Origin: Pectinatus haikarae
GTDB lineage: Bacteria; Bacillota; Negativicutes; Selenomonadales; Selenomonadaceae
DNA length: 64,000 bases
Assembly (NCBI RefSeq): GCF_015732185.1
Contig: NZ_WIQM01000009.1
Span: 27,510-91,509, forward strand
Direction of reading: 5' to 3'
The notes under the pieces are model-generated. The model was not told the DNA's origin. It saw only the letters and a program-made list of their open reading frames with translations, and ran no database searches. This document shows, piece after piece, positions 8,664-16,824 of the stretch; the stretch's first letter is position 1; every line of letters begins with the position of its first letter. Both the position numbers and the translations under genes were made by a program.

Positions 8664-9554
8664 CTATTCACTTGTTTGTTGCGCATTATCTTTACATGTG
8701 TGACAATATCCCAAAAAAATACGGGCTGCCTTGGAAAGGGCTTGTTGCTTTTTCCAAGCAAGAACTGCACCCACAGCTCCAATTCCCTTTAGCGGTATGA
8801 ATCGCAGTCCTGGAGTCATCTGCTGATGAAAATCATAGCAAATTGCAACACCCAGCCCGCTCCTCACCATATAAACCGTATTTAACAAAAGATTATATGT
8901 CGCGACTTGATGAAGATTCTCGTACGTCTCACCAAACCAATGTTTCAGATGGGATTGTACCGATATACGTTCTGGCAAAATCAAAGGTACTTCCAAAAGA
9001 TCGTCCGGATGTATATTTTCTTTTTCTGCTAATGCACTACTTTCCCGAACCAGAATCCCCCACCGCTCCAGCAATGGCATACGCAGGACTTCATATTTCA
9101 TAACATCCACCGGTTCCATCAGCAGCCCAATATCCACCAGACCATTTTCAATTTGTTCTTGGACGACATCTGCCGTCTTACTTTGCACCCGGAACGTAAT
9201 CAATGGATACTGCCTATGAAACTCCGCCATCCAAGCAGCCAGCACTGCCATATTCTGTGTATCACCACACCCGATGCGGATGTCTCCAGCCAACGTTCTA
9301 CTGCCGATAAACTCCTGCTTCATTTTCTCTGCAAGATCCAGAATATCCTGTGCATGACGGCGTAACAATAAGCCATCCTCGGTTAGCCTGACATAATGAC
9401 TATACCGTTCCAAAAGCTTAACATTTAGTTCCTCCTCCAAGGCACGAATCTGCCTGGACAGGGTTGGCTGCGTCATATGCAGCAGATTCGCTGCCTTGGT
9501 AATATTCTCTTCTCTGGCTACTGTCAAAAAATAGTGCAAAACGCGAAGTTCCAA
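8664..9554 (-). CDS. LysR-family transcriptional regulator
   Basis: A 296-residue LysR protein starting at TTG 9554 behind a strong GGGGGG ribosome site. The helix-turn-helix covers AREENITKAANLLHMTQPTL and the following SRQ, with the effector-binding domain after residue 90. It is a paralogue of the protein at 4276-5169. It is the last gene on the strand that carries the flavodoxin/MerR operon and probably regulates parts of this island, perhaps through the ATGCTT palindromes. Confidence 0.87.
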   Translation of the reverse strand: MELRVLHYFLTVAREENITKAANLLHMTQPTLSRQIRALEEELNVKLLERYSHYVRLTEDGLLLRRHAQDILDLAEKMKQEFIGSRTLAGDIRIGCGDTQNMAVLAAWMAEFHRQYPLITFRVQSKTADVVQEQIENGLVDIGLLMEPVDVMKYEVLRMPLLERWGILVRESSALAEKENIHPDDLLEVPLILPERISVQSHLKHWFGETYENLHQVATYNLLLNTVYMVRSGLGVAICYDFHQQMTPGLRFIPLKGIGAVGAVLAWKKQQALSKAARIFLGYCHTCKDNAQQTSE

Positions 9555-9580
9555 GACAATCCCCCCTTTCGCTTTGGTGG

Positions 9581-9934
9581 TTACCCTTTCGTATCATCCA
9601 AGTCTTTTTTCATCTCATATTTCAAATAATCTATACGGGATATCATCTGTTCTTTCTTATGGATTTCTTCCAGCATATCATTTCGCTTTTCGTTCAGCAA
9701 ATCCATACAATGACAGTATTTGCTGTCCTTTTTCATTTTCATATAGCTCATAATTTCGTCCCAAGAAAATCCGAAGTCTAATAAGCTCATGATAAAGCTC
9801 AGTTCCTTAAGTGCATAATCATCATATATGGTTGCAGCTCCTTCTGACTGTACTTTAGCGATTGAACTGCTTTCGTATTTTTTTAGCACCTCAAAAGGAA
9901 TGCTGTACTTTTTATGAACTGCTTCGCGATTCAT
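9581..9934 (-). CDS. MerR-like transcriptional regulator, short form
   Basis: A 117-residue protein. ATG 9934 follows AGGTGG at good spacing; the open frame extends to 9979, but that extension overlaps the upstream gene. It has a shortened MerR-type helix-turn-helix (KKYSIPFEVLKKYE, then YDDYALKELSFIMSLLDFGF) and a C-terminal coiled coil (LLNEKRNDMLEEIHKKEQM). CHC at about residues 73-75 could serve in sensing. It follows the Tat flavodoxin gene closely. Two promoters with 19-bp spacers lie downstream in the island and are likely targets. Confidence 0.72.
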   Translation of the reverse strand: MNREAVHKKYSIPFEVLKKYESSSIAKVQSEGAATIYDDYALKELSFIMSLLDFGFSWDEIMSYMKMKKDSKYCHCMDLLNEKRNDMLEEIHKKEQMISRIDYLKYEMKKDLDDTKG

Positions 9935-9962
9935 AATTACACCACCTTTATTTTGTAATGTA

Positions 9963-10643
9963 TCAAAGATTTGCGCCAATTTTATATGCCTGATCGCCGA
10001 ATTCAGATCTTTCTACCAGAGAACGAGCACCGCATCCAATTCCCAAAACCTTCCCAACATCATTCCATTCCATATATCGCACCAGGGTATCATAATGATC
10101 AACCAACGCACTCATCGTCCAATCGGCACTATTATAGGCAGTTGCCATCAATACAGATTTCTTGCCATGAAGTTTTCCTGTACGGGAGTAGAAGCGGTCT
10201 ACTATAGTTTTAAGCTGTGCAGACATGCCGAAATAGTACAGCGGTGTTACCAATACCAATAAATCCGCATCCAGTATTTTGGGCATAAGTGTCTGTTCGA
10301 TGGCATCCGACCAGATACAAGGTCCATCCATATGACACTTGTCACAGCCGCGACAGGGATGCGTTTCTTCATTAGCCGCATCAAAGGTGAATACTTCATG
10401 TCCGGCACTTTTTGCACCTTCCGTGAATTTCTCCGATAAATAAATCGATGTAGATTCATTTTTCGGATGCGGGCTGCTATTAATGACTACAATTTTCATA
10501 TTCTTACCTCCTGATACGCTTCCTTTTTCCGGGATTTTACTTTTGTTCTCCGTTTCTCCAGCCAGTGCAGACAGTCCACAGCCGCTCAAAAAGAGCGTCA
10601 ATGTGCCCATGCCGCTGACTTTCAGGAACTCCCGTCTGTTCAT
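9963..10643 (-). CDS. Exported flavodoxin-fold NAD(P)H-dependent reductase (Tat lipoprotein)
   Basis: A 226-residue protein. The Tat-like signal MNRREFLKVSGMG ends in the lipobox LSGC (Cys22). From about residue 49 it is a flavodoxin-like fold of the NADPH-dependent FMN reductase / iron-sulfur flavoprotein family: IVVINSSPHPKNESTS, then CRGCDKCHMDGPC with four cysteines, then VTPLYYFGMSAQLK. Export of an FMN protein on the Tat route as a folded holoenzyme makes sense. The neighbouring DUF4405 protein could deliver its electrons. Confidence 0.82.
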   Translation of the reverse strand: MNRREFLKVSGMGTLTLFLSGCGLSALAGETENKSKIPEKGSVSGGKNMKIVVINSSPHPKNESTSIYLSEKFTEGAKSAGHEVFTFDAANEETHPCRGCDKCHMDGPCIWSDAIEQTLMPKILDADLLVLVTPLYYFGMSAQLKTIVDRFYSRTGKLHGKKSVLMATAYNSADWTMSALVDHYDTLVRYMEWNDVGKVLGIGCGARSLVERSEFGDQAYKIGANL

Positions 10644-10657
10644 ACAACCCCTCCCGT

Positions 10658-11164
10658 CTACTCCTTAGAAATAACCTCAACTTTTGCATCGAAATCACCG
10701 TTCATTCCAGCCAGATCTTCAAGCCCACTGATGAAATGCCCCATGGGGATAAGTCCCTTGGAATATCTGAAGTCTTTATAAAAAACAGAGATATTGCCCC
10801 ACGGACCATAAACCGCCAGATCACCTGGCTTTGGCACAAATCCGTCCGGAGCATTTTCTTTCGACAGCGACTTCGGTGGATCAGCGATTTTTTCCGTTTC
10901 ATTATAATCCTTGAAGTGAAGCGTCATTGGCATAGATTGGCGAAAATCCCGGCTGGTCGAGTTGTCTTCCAATTCTGCGATTGATTCCTTGCCATCAAAG
11001 GTAAATTTTACACGAACCTGCTTGGATTCCTTTGATTGCAACATCGTCTCATGTTCCTTTATGGTCTCGGCCTGTACATCTTCCCTGCTTCCATAGGCAG
11101 CTCCGACAACAGCAACAACGAATAAGAAGCCAATCCCTAAAAAGCACATCTTCTTCATGTTCAT
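10658..11164 (-). CDS. Exported cyclophilin-like protein
   Basis: A 168-residue protein with an N-terminal hydrophobic anchor (MKKMCFLGIGFLFVVAVVG). A cyclophilin-like domain of the small bacterial type follows: VRVKFTFDGKESIAELEDN, then PKPGDLAVYGPWGNISVFY and YSKGLIPMGHFISGLEDL. AAGGAG precedes ATG 11164. These proteins often sit beside flavodoxins and aldo/keto reductases, as here, but their biochemical role is not established. A truncated relative is at 2682-2843. Confidence 0.75.
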   Translation of the reverse strand: MNMKKMCFLGIGFLFVVAVVGAAYGSREDVQAETIKEHETMLQSKESKQVRVKFTFDGKESIAELEDNSTSRDFRQSMPMTLHFKDYNETEKIADPPKSLSKENAPDGFVPKPGDLAVYGPWGNISVFYKDFRYSKGLIPMGHFISGLEDLAGMNGDFDAKVEVISKE

Positions 11165-11178
11165 AATTCTGGTCTCCT

Positions 11179-11346
11179 TTACTTTTTTTGCCAGCTCTGC
11201 TCAACAATTTCCTGTGACATGCGAGCATAATCTTCTTGAGAAACATTATTTTGTTTTGCTATACAAGCCAGACAAAGCCAAGAATAAAATAAAACAGTGA
11301 CTGTTACTACCGCGAAAATACTGATTAATTTACTTTTCATCTCCAT
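11179..11346 (-). CDS. Small single-span membrane protein, 55 aa
   Basis: A 55-codon frame (or 53 codons from ATG 11340) beginning MEMKSKLISIFAVVTVTVLF: one membrane segment followed by a polar tail ending QEIVEQSWQKK. It starts eight bases after the stop of the flavodoxin gene and ends about 15 bases before the cyclophilin-like gene, so it fits the operon tightly. No family recognised; perhaps a small subunit of the membrane electron chain. Confidence 0.55.
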   Translation of the reverse strand: MEMKSKLISIFAVVTVTVLFYSWLCLACIAKQNNVSQEDYARMSQEIVEQSWQKK

Positions 11347-11354
11347 CGCCCAAT

Positions 11355-12008
11355 TCATTTGCCTGATTGGATATGATGACTTGAAAACCACTGCTCCAGT
11401 TCCTGTTTGGAGGTGTCTTTCGAGAAACGTTTGCCATCTACCCAGTCGGCAGAGGCAGAGCACAGATTATGAAGCGCGTCTGCACTAGAGCCTATATCGC
11501 TGCTGGCTGATGTGCAAAGCGGTATGATTTTCTTATCCGAAAAATCATAGCTTTCCAAGAAAGTATCAATAATACGCGGTGCCTGTCCCCACCAAATCGG
11601 GTAAGCAATTACGATTGTATCGTATTTTTCAAAAGAAGATATCTTCCCGTTAATGGCCGGGCGTGTACTGTTATCCTTCTGTTCCACTGTGGCACGCGTA
11701 GACTCATCATTATAGTTTAGATCTTCACTGGTATATTTTTTCTCTGGTACGATTTCATAAAGGTCTGCTTTGAGAACATCAGCTGTATTCTCTGCCAATG
11801 TTTTTGTATTGCCCGTACAGGAAAAATATACGACCAGTATTTTACTGTTTCCATCTGCCTTTTGCTCTTCTGCTTCCGGTGCAGATTTTTCTGCCACTCC
11901 ATTTTGTGACTGCGGCGGGGAAGATGTCGTTGCCTCAGTACTGCCACATGCGGTAAGTGTCAACATCATACATACGGATAATAAGAAGAGTGTCACAAAT
12001 TTTTTCAT
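11355..12008 (-). CDS. Flavodoxin-domain lipoprotein
   Basis: A 217-residue protein. ATG 12008 starts MKKFVTLFLLSVCMM, leading to a lipobox (LTAC, Cys21), then a Ser/Glu-rich linker and a flavodoxin domain (ILVVYFSCTGNTKTLAENT, IAYPIWWGQAPR, PLCTSASSDIGSS). The open frame reaches 12041, but the lipoprotein signal fixes the start. It should sit outside the inner membrane and carry electrons from the DUF4405 protein encoded just upstream. Its substrate partner is unknown. Confidence 0.85.
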   Translation of the reverse strand: MKKFVTLFLLSVCMMLTLTACGSTEATTSSPPQSQNGVAEKSAPEAEEQKADGNSKILVVYFSCTGNTKTLAENTADVLKADLYEIVPEKKYTSEDLNYNDESTRATVEQKDNSTRPAINGKISSFEKYDTIVIAYPIWWGQAPRIIDTFLESYDFSDKKIIPLCTSASSDIGSSADALHNLCSASADWVDGKRFSKDTSKQELEQWFSSHHIQSGK

Positions 12009-12069
12009 CTCAATTTCCCCTTTCTTTAGTACAAAATTCAACTTTGATTCAATCGTCCATGCTATGTTT

Positions 12070-12735
12070 TTACAAATGTCTTGTACTCCTTTTGATCATA
12101 AAACCCACTACAGCATACAAGCCAATGATACTCAGAAGCATCAATATGAACATCCCGAAAGAAGCCTTCGTTGCTGCCGTGGCAAAGATATGCTTCAGCT
12201 GTAACCGATCGCCAATCTGATTCATAAAAGAACCATAGATGCCGCCGGCAATCAACAGGGCCAGCATAAAATAGCATCCAACCCGATATTTCAACGATTG
12301 CAGATTCCAATGATTCCAGTTCGTAAAACGATGCCATAAAGGCGGCCAATGCAATCCCAGATGAAGTCCAATCAAAACGAGAAGAAAATAAGGCAAGGAA
12401 ACATGCAATTGATGGACCATTATGTTTCTTTGCAAGTATATTCCAAAAATTTCCTTGAACAAATGATTCGAGATCATCATGCCTGTCGCTATAATACTTA
12501 CCGCATTAATAATCAACAGGCAGTTAATCATTACAGACAAACTTCGTATGAAATACCACTTTCCTCTAAATAGCGAGGAAAACCATAGACGATTCCCAAT
12601 AAGATGAAAAACGATTGCCAACAGCATAAGGATACCTAACACCTCATGCAGTATTTTAGGCAAAAATTGGAAACTGATTATTAAAAGGAACAGCACCAGC
12701 AAAACAATGTCTAGGAAAATCTGTTTCATATACAA
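12070..12735 (-). CDS. DUF4405 membrane protein (cytochrome b-like), second copy
   Basis: A 221-residue membrane protein with the same histidine layout as 517-1188: LHEVLGILM, VHQLHVSL and IGLHLGLHW. It starts at TTG 12735 (AGGA about nine bases upstream) or ATG 12729. It is the first gene of the flavodoxin - small peptide - cyclophilin-like - Tat flavoprotein - MerR series, suggesting a membrane electron entry point for exported flavoproteins. Heme binding is inferred from the family. Confidence 0.75.
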   Translation of the reverse strand: MYMKQIFLDIVLLVLFLLIISFQFLPKILHEVLGILMLLAIVFHLIGNRLWFSSLFRGKWYFIRSLSVMINCLLIINAVSIIATGMMISNHLFKEIFGIYLQRNIMVHQLHVSLPYFLLVLIGLHLGLHWPPLWHRFTNWNHWNLQSLKYRVGCYFMLALLIAGGIYGSFMNQIGDRLQLKHIFATAATKASFGMFILMLLSIIGLYAVVGFMIKRSTRHL

Positions 12736-12784
12736 TTATTCCATCCTTTCCTAACAATAATGACCTATAGGAAGGATCTCCGCT

Positions 12785-13231
12785 TTACTTTTCTTCATAG
12801 ACCTCTTTTGCCATACGAAATGCTGCCCAGGCTTTCGGCCAGCCTGCATAAAAACCAAGCTGCGTAAGCATCTCTACCATTTCATCTTTGGTCACGCCAT
12901 TCTGTTTTGCTGTCTGGATATGGTATTTCAGTGAACTGTCCGTGACACCGCTTCCTATTAATGCGGATATCGTAATTAAACTACGGTCATGAAGTGAGAG
13001 CTTGTCATTGCGTGACCACACTTCACCAAACAGGATATCATCATTATATCGTGCAAAATCTGGAGCAAAATCTCCTAATACATCGTGTCCTGCCGTTTGT
13101 ACAATCTTCTTTGCTGCTGGTTTTGTTGTTTCTTTTTCATTATTTGCCATATTTGCTGCCTCCACGCTTAAAAAATTTGTCATTATAATCCCTGTTGTCA
13201 AACCTAACACAATTAACTTTTTCCATGCCAT
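12785..13231 (-). CDS. Exported carboxymuconolactone decarboxylase-like protein
   Basis: A 148-residue protein. ATG 13231 (MAWKKLIVLGLTTGIIM) follows GAGGGG and gives a signal peptide ending near SVEA. The mature part has the all-helical carboxymuconolactone decarboxylase/AhpD-like fold (RSLITISALIGSGVT, MVEMLTQLGFYAGWPKAW). It lacks the Cys-x-x-Cys of the peroxidase members, so peroxidase activity is not supported. A LysR-type palindrome lies about 100 bp upstream. Exact reaction unknown. Confidence 0.82.
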   Translation of the reverse strand: MAWKKLIVLGLTTGIIMTNFLSVEAANMANNEKETTKPAAKKIVQTAGHDVLGDFAPDFARYNDDILFGEVWSRNDKLSLHDRSLITISALIGSGVTDSSLKYHIQTAKQNGVTKDEMVEMLTQLGFYAGWPKAWAAFRMAKEVYEEK

Positions 13232-13332
13232 TGCAATCCCCTCCTCAAACAGTAGCTGAATTAATTTCATCTATTGTTTTATTGTAAGTTGTAAAAACAA
13301 ATTAAGCCAATGCTTAAAAATATGTACCGTCG

Positions 13333-13347
13333 ATGCTTAAAAGGCAT
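13333..13347. promoter_or_regulatory. LysR-type operator, T-N11-A palindrome (copy 3)
   Basis: ATGCTTAAAAGGCAT matches the palindromes at 179 and 4221 with one base off in the right arm. A further half-site (AATGCTTAAAAA) lies 25 bp closer to the gene. It is about 100 bp upstream of the exported carboxymuconolactone decarboxylase-like gene. Confidence 0.5.
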
Positions 13348-13833
13348 TTCATTTTTTGTTTTAAAAAAATTTTGATATTCTCCTACAATCTGCTCCTATG
13401 GCAAACATTTTTTTACAAAAGTTATCAAATTGATCCTGCATGCTCAATGCACCTTTTTCCTTCAGTAAGAAACCGCTGTCCGTATTGCCCATATTAATTT
13501 TTCATCCGCAGAAAATCGTTATTTTTTCTCTATAAAAACAGTTTTATTTCTCCAGATCTGCTTTTGCTGTAAAAATAGTAATAATCATCGCTATTGCCAC
13601 AACCATGCCGTATCCGATAGAAATTTCATAGTATTCGCTGTTTCAAGTTGATCCAATGCAATAGAGAAACTAAAAGCTTGATAATTCTCATAAATCCCAC
13701 CTTCCTCTATATAACTAAAACAATTAAAACTTGCCGTTTTGGTAAATTGAATCAAAATTTAATGTTAAATAAAAATAAACCACATCAAAATTACCAATTA
13801 ATTGGAAATCTTGATATAGTTTATTTTTACTAC
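13348..13833. other. Gene-free stretch with a membrane-protein remnant
   Basis: No intact gene is seen. On the minus strand near 13550-13640, an open segment ending in stop reads IGYGMVVAIAMIITIFTAKA and looks like the last membrane helix of an MFS transporter. The remainder is AT-rich with no recognisable feature. A 65-codon plus-strand frame (13648-13845) has unlikely composition and no ribosome site. Confidence 0.35.
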
Positions 13834-14186
13834 TCATCTTTTTAACGTTAAAGCATAACTATGTTCTATCATCTCAAACAGTTCTTTTTCAGACACGTCT
13901 CCGTTTACTTTTACAGTATTCCAATACCTTTTATTCATATGAAATCCCGGTAAAATATCTTTATTGGATTCTCTTATTTCATCAATGTATTGAGGCTCAC
14001 ATTTCAGATTAATATATAAATTATCATCCCGTTCAAAAATCAGCGCAAAATTTTTTTATTCTTTTTATGTCGTATTGTAGTCCACAAAAGACTAGATTGT
14101 TTTCTACTAAAAGGATAATCTTCATAACTATTATCAAAACTCAAACATAAAGAAATATATGAATCCCATATGCTTATATGTGTCAC
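13834..14186 (-). pseudogene. MmcQ/YjbR-family protein, frameshifted
   Basis: On the minus strand from a GTG near 14186 the frame reads SYEDYPFSRKQ and TIRHKKNKK. It then shifts by one base in an A/T homopolymer near 14045 and continues as FALIFERDDNLYINLKCEP, then GFHMNKRYWNTVKVNGDVSE to a stop at 13834. These are the conserved blocks of the MmcQ/YjbR (CyaY-like fold) family, and the total length (about 118 codons) is normal. One indel breaks it. Family function is poorly defined. Confidence 0.75.
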
Positions 14187-14309
14187 GCATGGTAAATGTG
14201 TACAATGGGTCTATTTCGCACCTGTCACCTGTAATCCAGGGACCTTTCTACCCCTCCGTCCTGGTCAAGCTCACAATTTTGGACATGATGAAAACTGGGA
14301 CGGCTGGAT

Positions 14310-14598
14310 TATTTTATGTTGACCAAAATTTCTTCTCCCCACTTTATCGCCATCCAGCTTGGCTGCACAGAAAAAAGCCTGACTCGTGCAGCCACAGCGA
14401 CAATAAGCATAAGTGCAGAAGACTTTATCTCTGGCCGCATCACTCTCGAAACAAAGCGTTTGCTAGCGCATACAGACTTCTCTATTGGCATTATTGCGGA
14501 GAAGCTCCACTCACTTCAGCAAATTCTTCAAGCGTGAAACAGATTCTACTCCGGCTCAGTTCCGACGACAAGAAATTGCTTTTGATATTGTCAAATAG
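14310..14598 (+). pseudogene. AraC-family regulator, C-terminal remnant, frameshifted
   Basis: The plus-strand segment reads LGCTEKSLTRAATATISISA and RITLETKRLLAHTDFSIGII: the first helix-turn-helix and linker of an AraC domain. The reading frame shifts near 14520 and continues as FSKFFKRETDSTPAQFRRQE to a stop at 14598, the second helix-turn-helix. The effector domain is not recognisable upstream, so the gene is dead. The remaining stretch to 14837 holds only a probable promoter for the HxlR gene. Confidence 0.72.
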
Positions 14599-14837
14599 AC
14601 TAGCTGGAAAAGGACAAAACACATAAACAATTTCTCCCTCTCTGGCACACTTTACTTCCAGCTTTTAGCATTTTTTTATGATAATTTCGATCTTTTCCCC
14701 ATCAAATTTCAAACTCAAAACACCTGCAATTATTCCAAAAATGTTAGCTGATTTGTAATTTTTTTGTTGTAAGTATATAATACGATTTTAGAAATGATAG
14801 TGAACTAAGCACATTATTAAGGAGCACGGATAATAGC

Positions 14838-15176
14838 ATGGAAAAAACATTACCTGACTGCCCTGTAGAAACGACATTGATGTTAATCAGTGATAAATGG
14901 AAATTATTAATAATAAGAGATCTGTTGGATGGTAAAAAAAGGTTTGGCGAATTAAAAAAATCGGTTGGAAAAATATCGCAGAAAATTTTGACAGCTGATT
15001 TAAGATCAATGGAAAAAGATGGCCTGCTCAGCAGAAAGGTTTTTGCAGAAATGCCCCCACGTGTTGAATATACACTGACTCCGGCGGGACTTAGTCTAAA
15101 ATCAGTGATTGAGGCAATGAGCAACTGGGGGCAATACTATCAAAAAAATCTATCAGCAAATAAATCTGGAAAATAG
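14838..15176 (+). CDS. HxlR-family transcriptional regulator
   Basis: A 112-residue winged-helix protein with the HxlR pattern: CPVETTLMLISDKWKLLIIR, FGELKKSVGKISQKILTADL, LSRKVFAEMPPRVEYTLTPAG. AAGGAG lies about 13 bases before ATG 14838, and a TATAAT box is near 14773. These regulators commonly answer to electrophiles or quinones and control neighbouring redox genes. Here the neighbours are the decayed genes to the left and, converging, the sugar symporter. Its target is not evident. Confidence 0.88.
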   Translation: MEKTLPDCPVETTLMLISDKWKLLIIRDLLDGKKRFGELKKSVGKISQKILTADLRSMEKDGLLSRKVFAEMPPRVEYTLTPAGLSLKSVIEAMSNWGQYYQKNLSANKSGK

Positions 15177-15184
15177 TTCATATT

Positions 15185-16633
15185 TTATTTTATTTGCCCA
15201 TTTTCCCACAAGCCATTACTGAGATCATCAGCTATTTTTTTATATTTATTATCTGACAAACCATAAAAAATACTTATAATTACAGCAGCTATACCTAAAG
15301 CTACGCCTGGATACAATGTCATGGCAGCCTTTATCCCAGTCAGCGTTTCAGCTGACTGGACAGTATTTGATACATACCCTGTCAGCACAAGGATGCCAGA
15401 ACTTACGATTGCGGCAAGGGCCTGTGCCATTTTGCGGGAAAAATTGAAAGCGGCATAAGTTATCCCTTCTTTTCTTATTCCATTATGCCATTCGCCATAA
15501 TCAATAACATCGGATACAAAAGCCCACGTAATTCCATTAGGGATTGCCAGAGCAACATAACCTATTGTGACTAGGACAATAAAAGTGTAAATATTAGTGG
15601 CAATAACAAAATTCAGAATATTGGCGACAAATCCTATTAAAAGACCGCCTACAGCAGTTCTCTTTTTACCGAATAATTTAACCAACTTTGGAATCATAAG
15701 AATCCCCAGCACAGAACACCCCATCATAATTCCATTTACCAATGGCTGTAATCCCATATTGCCTAAATTATACTGACAAAAGAAAATCATCATCTGATTA
15801 TTGGTGTTCATTGCTGAAATAGTAAATAAGGTCATCAGAATTATACAAAGCAGTGGCTTATTTGTAAATACTACTTTGAGATAATCCTTGAATCCTGCCT
15901 TTTTTTCTGCCTGTGTATTGCGCATGACCGGAACATTTTCTTTAGTATTTCTATAGCAAATATAAAAACCGACAATACCGATCACAGCCATGATCGCGGC
16001 AGCTATAAAAAAACCGTGATGCGGATTATCAAAAACAAGTACGATCGGTACAAACCCGATGCCTGTGATGAGCTGCGCTCCTATGGACCCTGCCTGCCTT
16101 GTAGTGGCCAGCTGGCTGCGTTCGTTTACATCGCGCGTCATGACACTGGCCAGTGAACCATAAGGTATATTTGTAAAGGAATAGACCAGCCCCCATGCCA
16201 TATAAGCAGCATAAGCGAAAAGAATTTTTCCCGACAGTGATAATTCAGGCATTGTAAATGTGACCACTGTAAGTAAAGCCAGTAAAATACTGGATATCAT
16301 CATCACGGGACGAAATTTTCCTCTGCTGCCGATATTTTTTCTTCTGTCTATCAGAGAACCCGCTATAGGGTCCATAAATGCATCAAAGATCTTTGTAAAA
16401 GCAAATATGCCCGCTACAGCAGCTGCCGGTATGGCACAAATATCAATCCAGTACTTCGTTAAATACGCCTGTCCTAAATCAAACATAAATCCATTGCCAA
16501 AATCACCAAATCCGTAAGAAATTTTTTCTTTCCAAGACAGCCTTTGAAAATGATTTATTTGATTATTGATATTTTGCGTGCCAGTAGGTTTTTTTGACGG
16601 CGCAGTGATAGGACCGGTAACATATTCCTGCAT
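15185..16633 (-). CDS. GPH-family sugar/hexuronide:cation symporter
   Basis: A 482-residue protein with about 12 membrane segments and glycoside-pentoside-hexuronide symporter motifs: YGFGDFGNGFMFDLGQAYLT at the N-terminus, PIAGSLIDRRKNIGSRGKFR in the 2-3 loop, RQAGS in the middle. AGGAG precedes ATG 16633. It lies downstream of uronate isomerase on the same strand, so uptake of a hexuronate or hexuronide (such as galacturonate or glucuronate) is the likely role. A large hairpin separates the two genes. Confidence 0.85.
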   Translation of the reverse strand: MQEYVTGPITAPSKKPTGTQNINNQINHFQRLSWKEKISYGFGDFGNGFMFDLGQAYLTKYWIDICAIPAAAVAGIFAFTKIFDAFMDPIAGSLIDRRKNIGSRGKFRPVMMISSILLALLTVVTFTMPELSLSGKILFAYAAYMAWGLVYSFTNIPYGSLASVMTRDVNERSQLATTRQAGSIGAQLITGIGFVPIVLVFDNPHHGFFIAAAIMAVIGIVGFYICYRNTKENVPVMRNTQAEKKAGFKDYLKVVFTNKPLLCIILMTLFTISAMNTNNQMMIFFCQYNLGNMGLQPLVNGIMMGCSVLGILMIPKLVKLFGKKRTAVGGLLIGFVANILNFVIATNIYTFIVLVTIGYVALAIPNGITWAFVSDVIDYGEWHNGIRKEGITYAAFNFSRKMAQALAAIVSSGILVLTGYVSNTVQSAETLTGIKAAMTLYPGVALGIAAVIISIFYGLSDNKYKKIADDLSNGLWENGQIK

Positions 16634-16731
16634 ATATTTTCTCTCCTTTATAAAAAAACAAATTTTTAAAATATTCTATATATAATACGAATCATACTTT
16701 TTCAAATATTAAAAGGCAATCTGCATTAATT

Positions 16732-16780
16732 GCTAAATAACTGCAGTATCTTTCTTATCTCAGTGCCGCAGTTATTTAGC
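16732..16780. repeat. Intercistronic hairpin, 13-bp perfect stem
   Basis: GCTAAATAACTGC (16732-16744) pairs perfectly with GCAGTTATTTAGC (16768-16780) across a 23-base loop. It lies between uronate isomerase and the symporter. No T-run follows on the minus strand, so a partial terminator or mRNA-stability element is more likely than a full stop. Confidence 0.6.
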
Positions 16781-16824
16781 TGTATGCCTATGTTTAAAAT
16801 AAATGACTATGCAGTAATTTTATT

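Noticed and set aside
12736..12784. Possible MerR-type promoter before the second DUF4405 operon
   Set aside because: No TTGAC box with a 19-bp spacer and -10 could be found.
13648..13845. 65-codon plus-strand frame
   Set aside because: No ribosome site, low-complexity composition and no homology pattern.
14159..14626. 155-codon plus-strand open frame
   Set aside because: The recognisable AraC helix-turn-helix blocks are in the other two frames; this frame is a by-product of the decayed gene.
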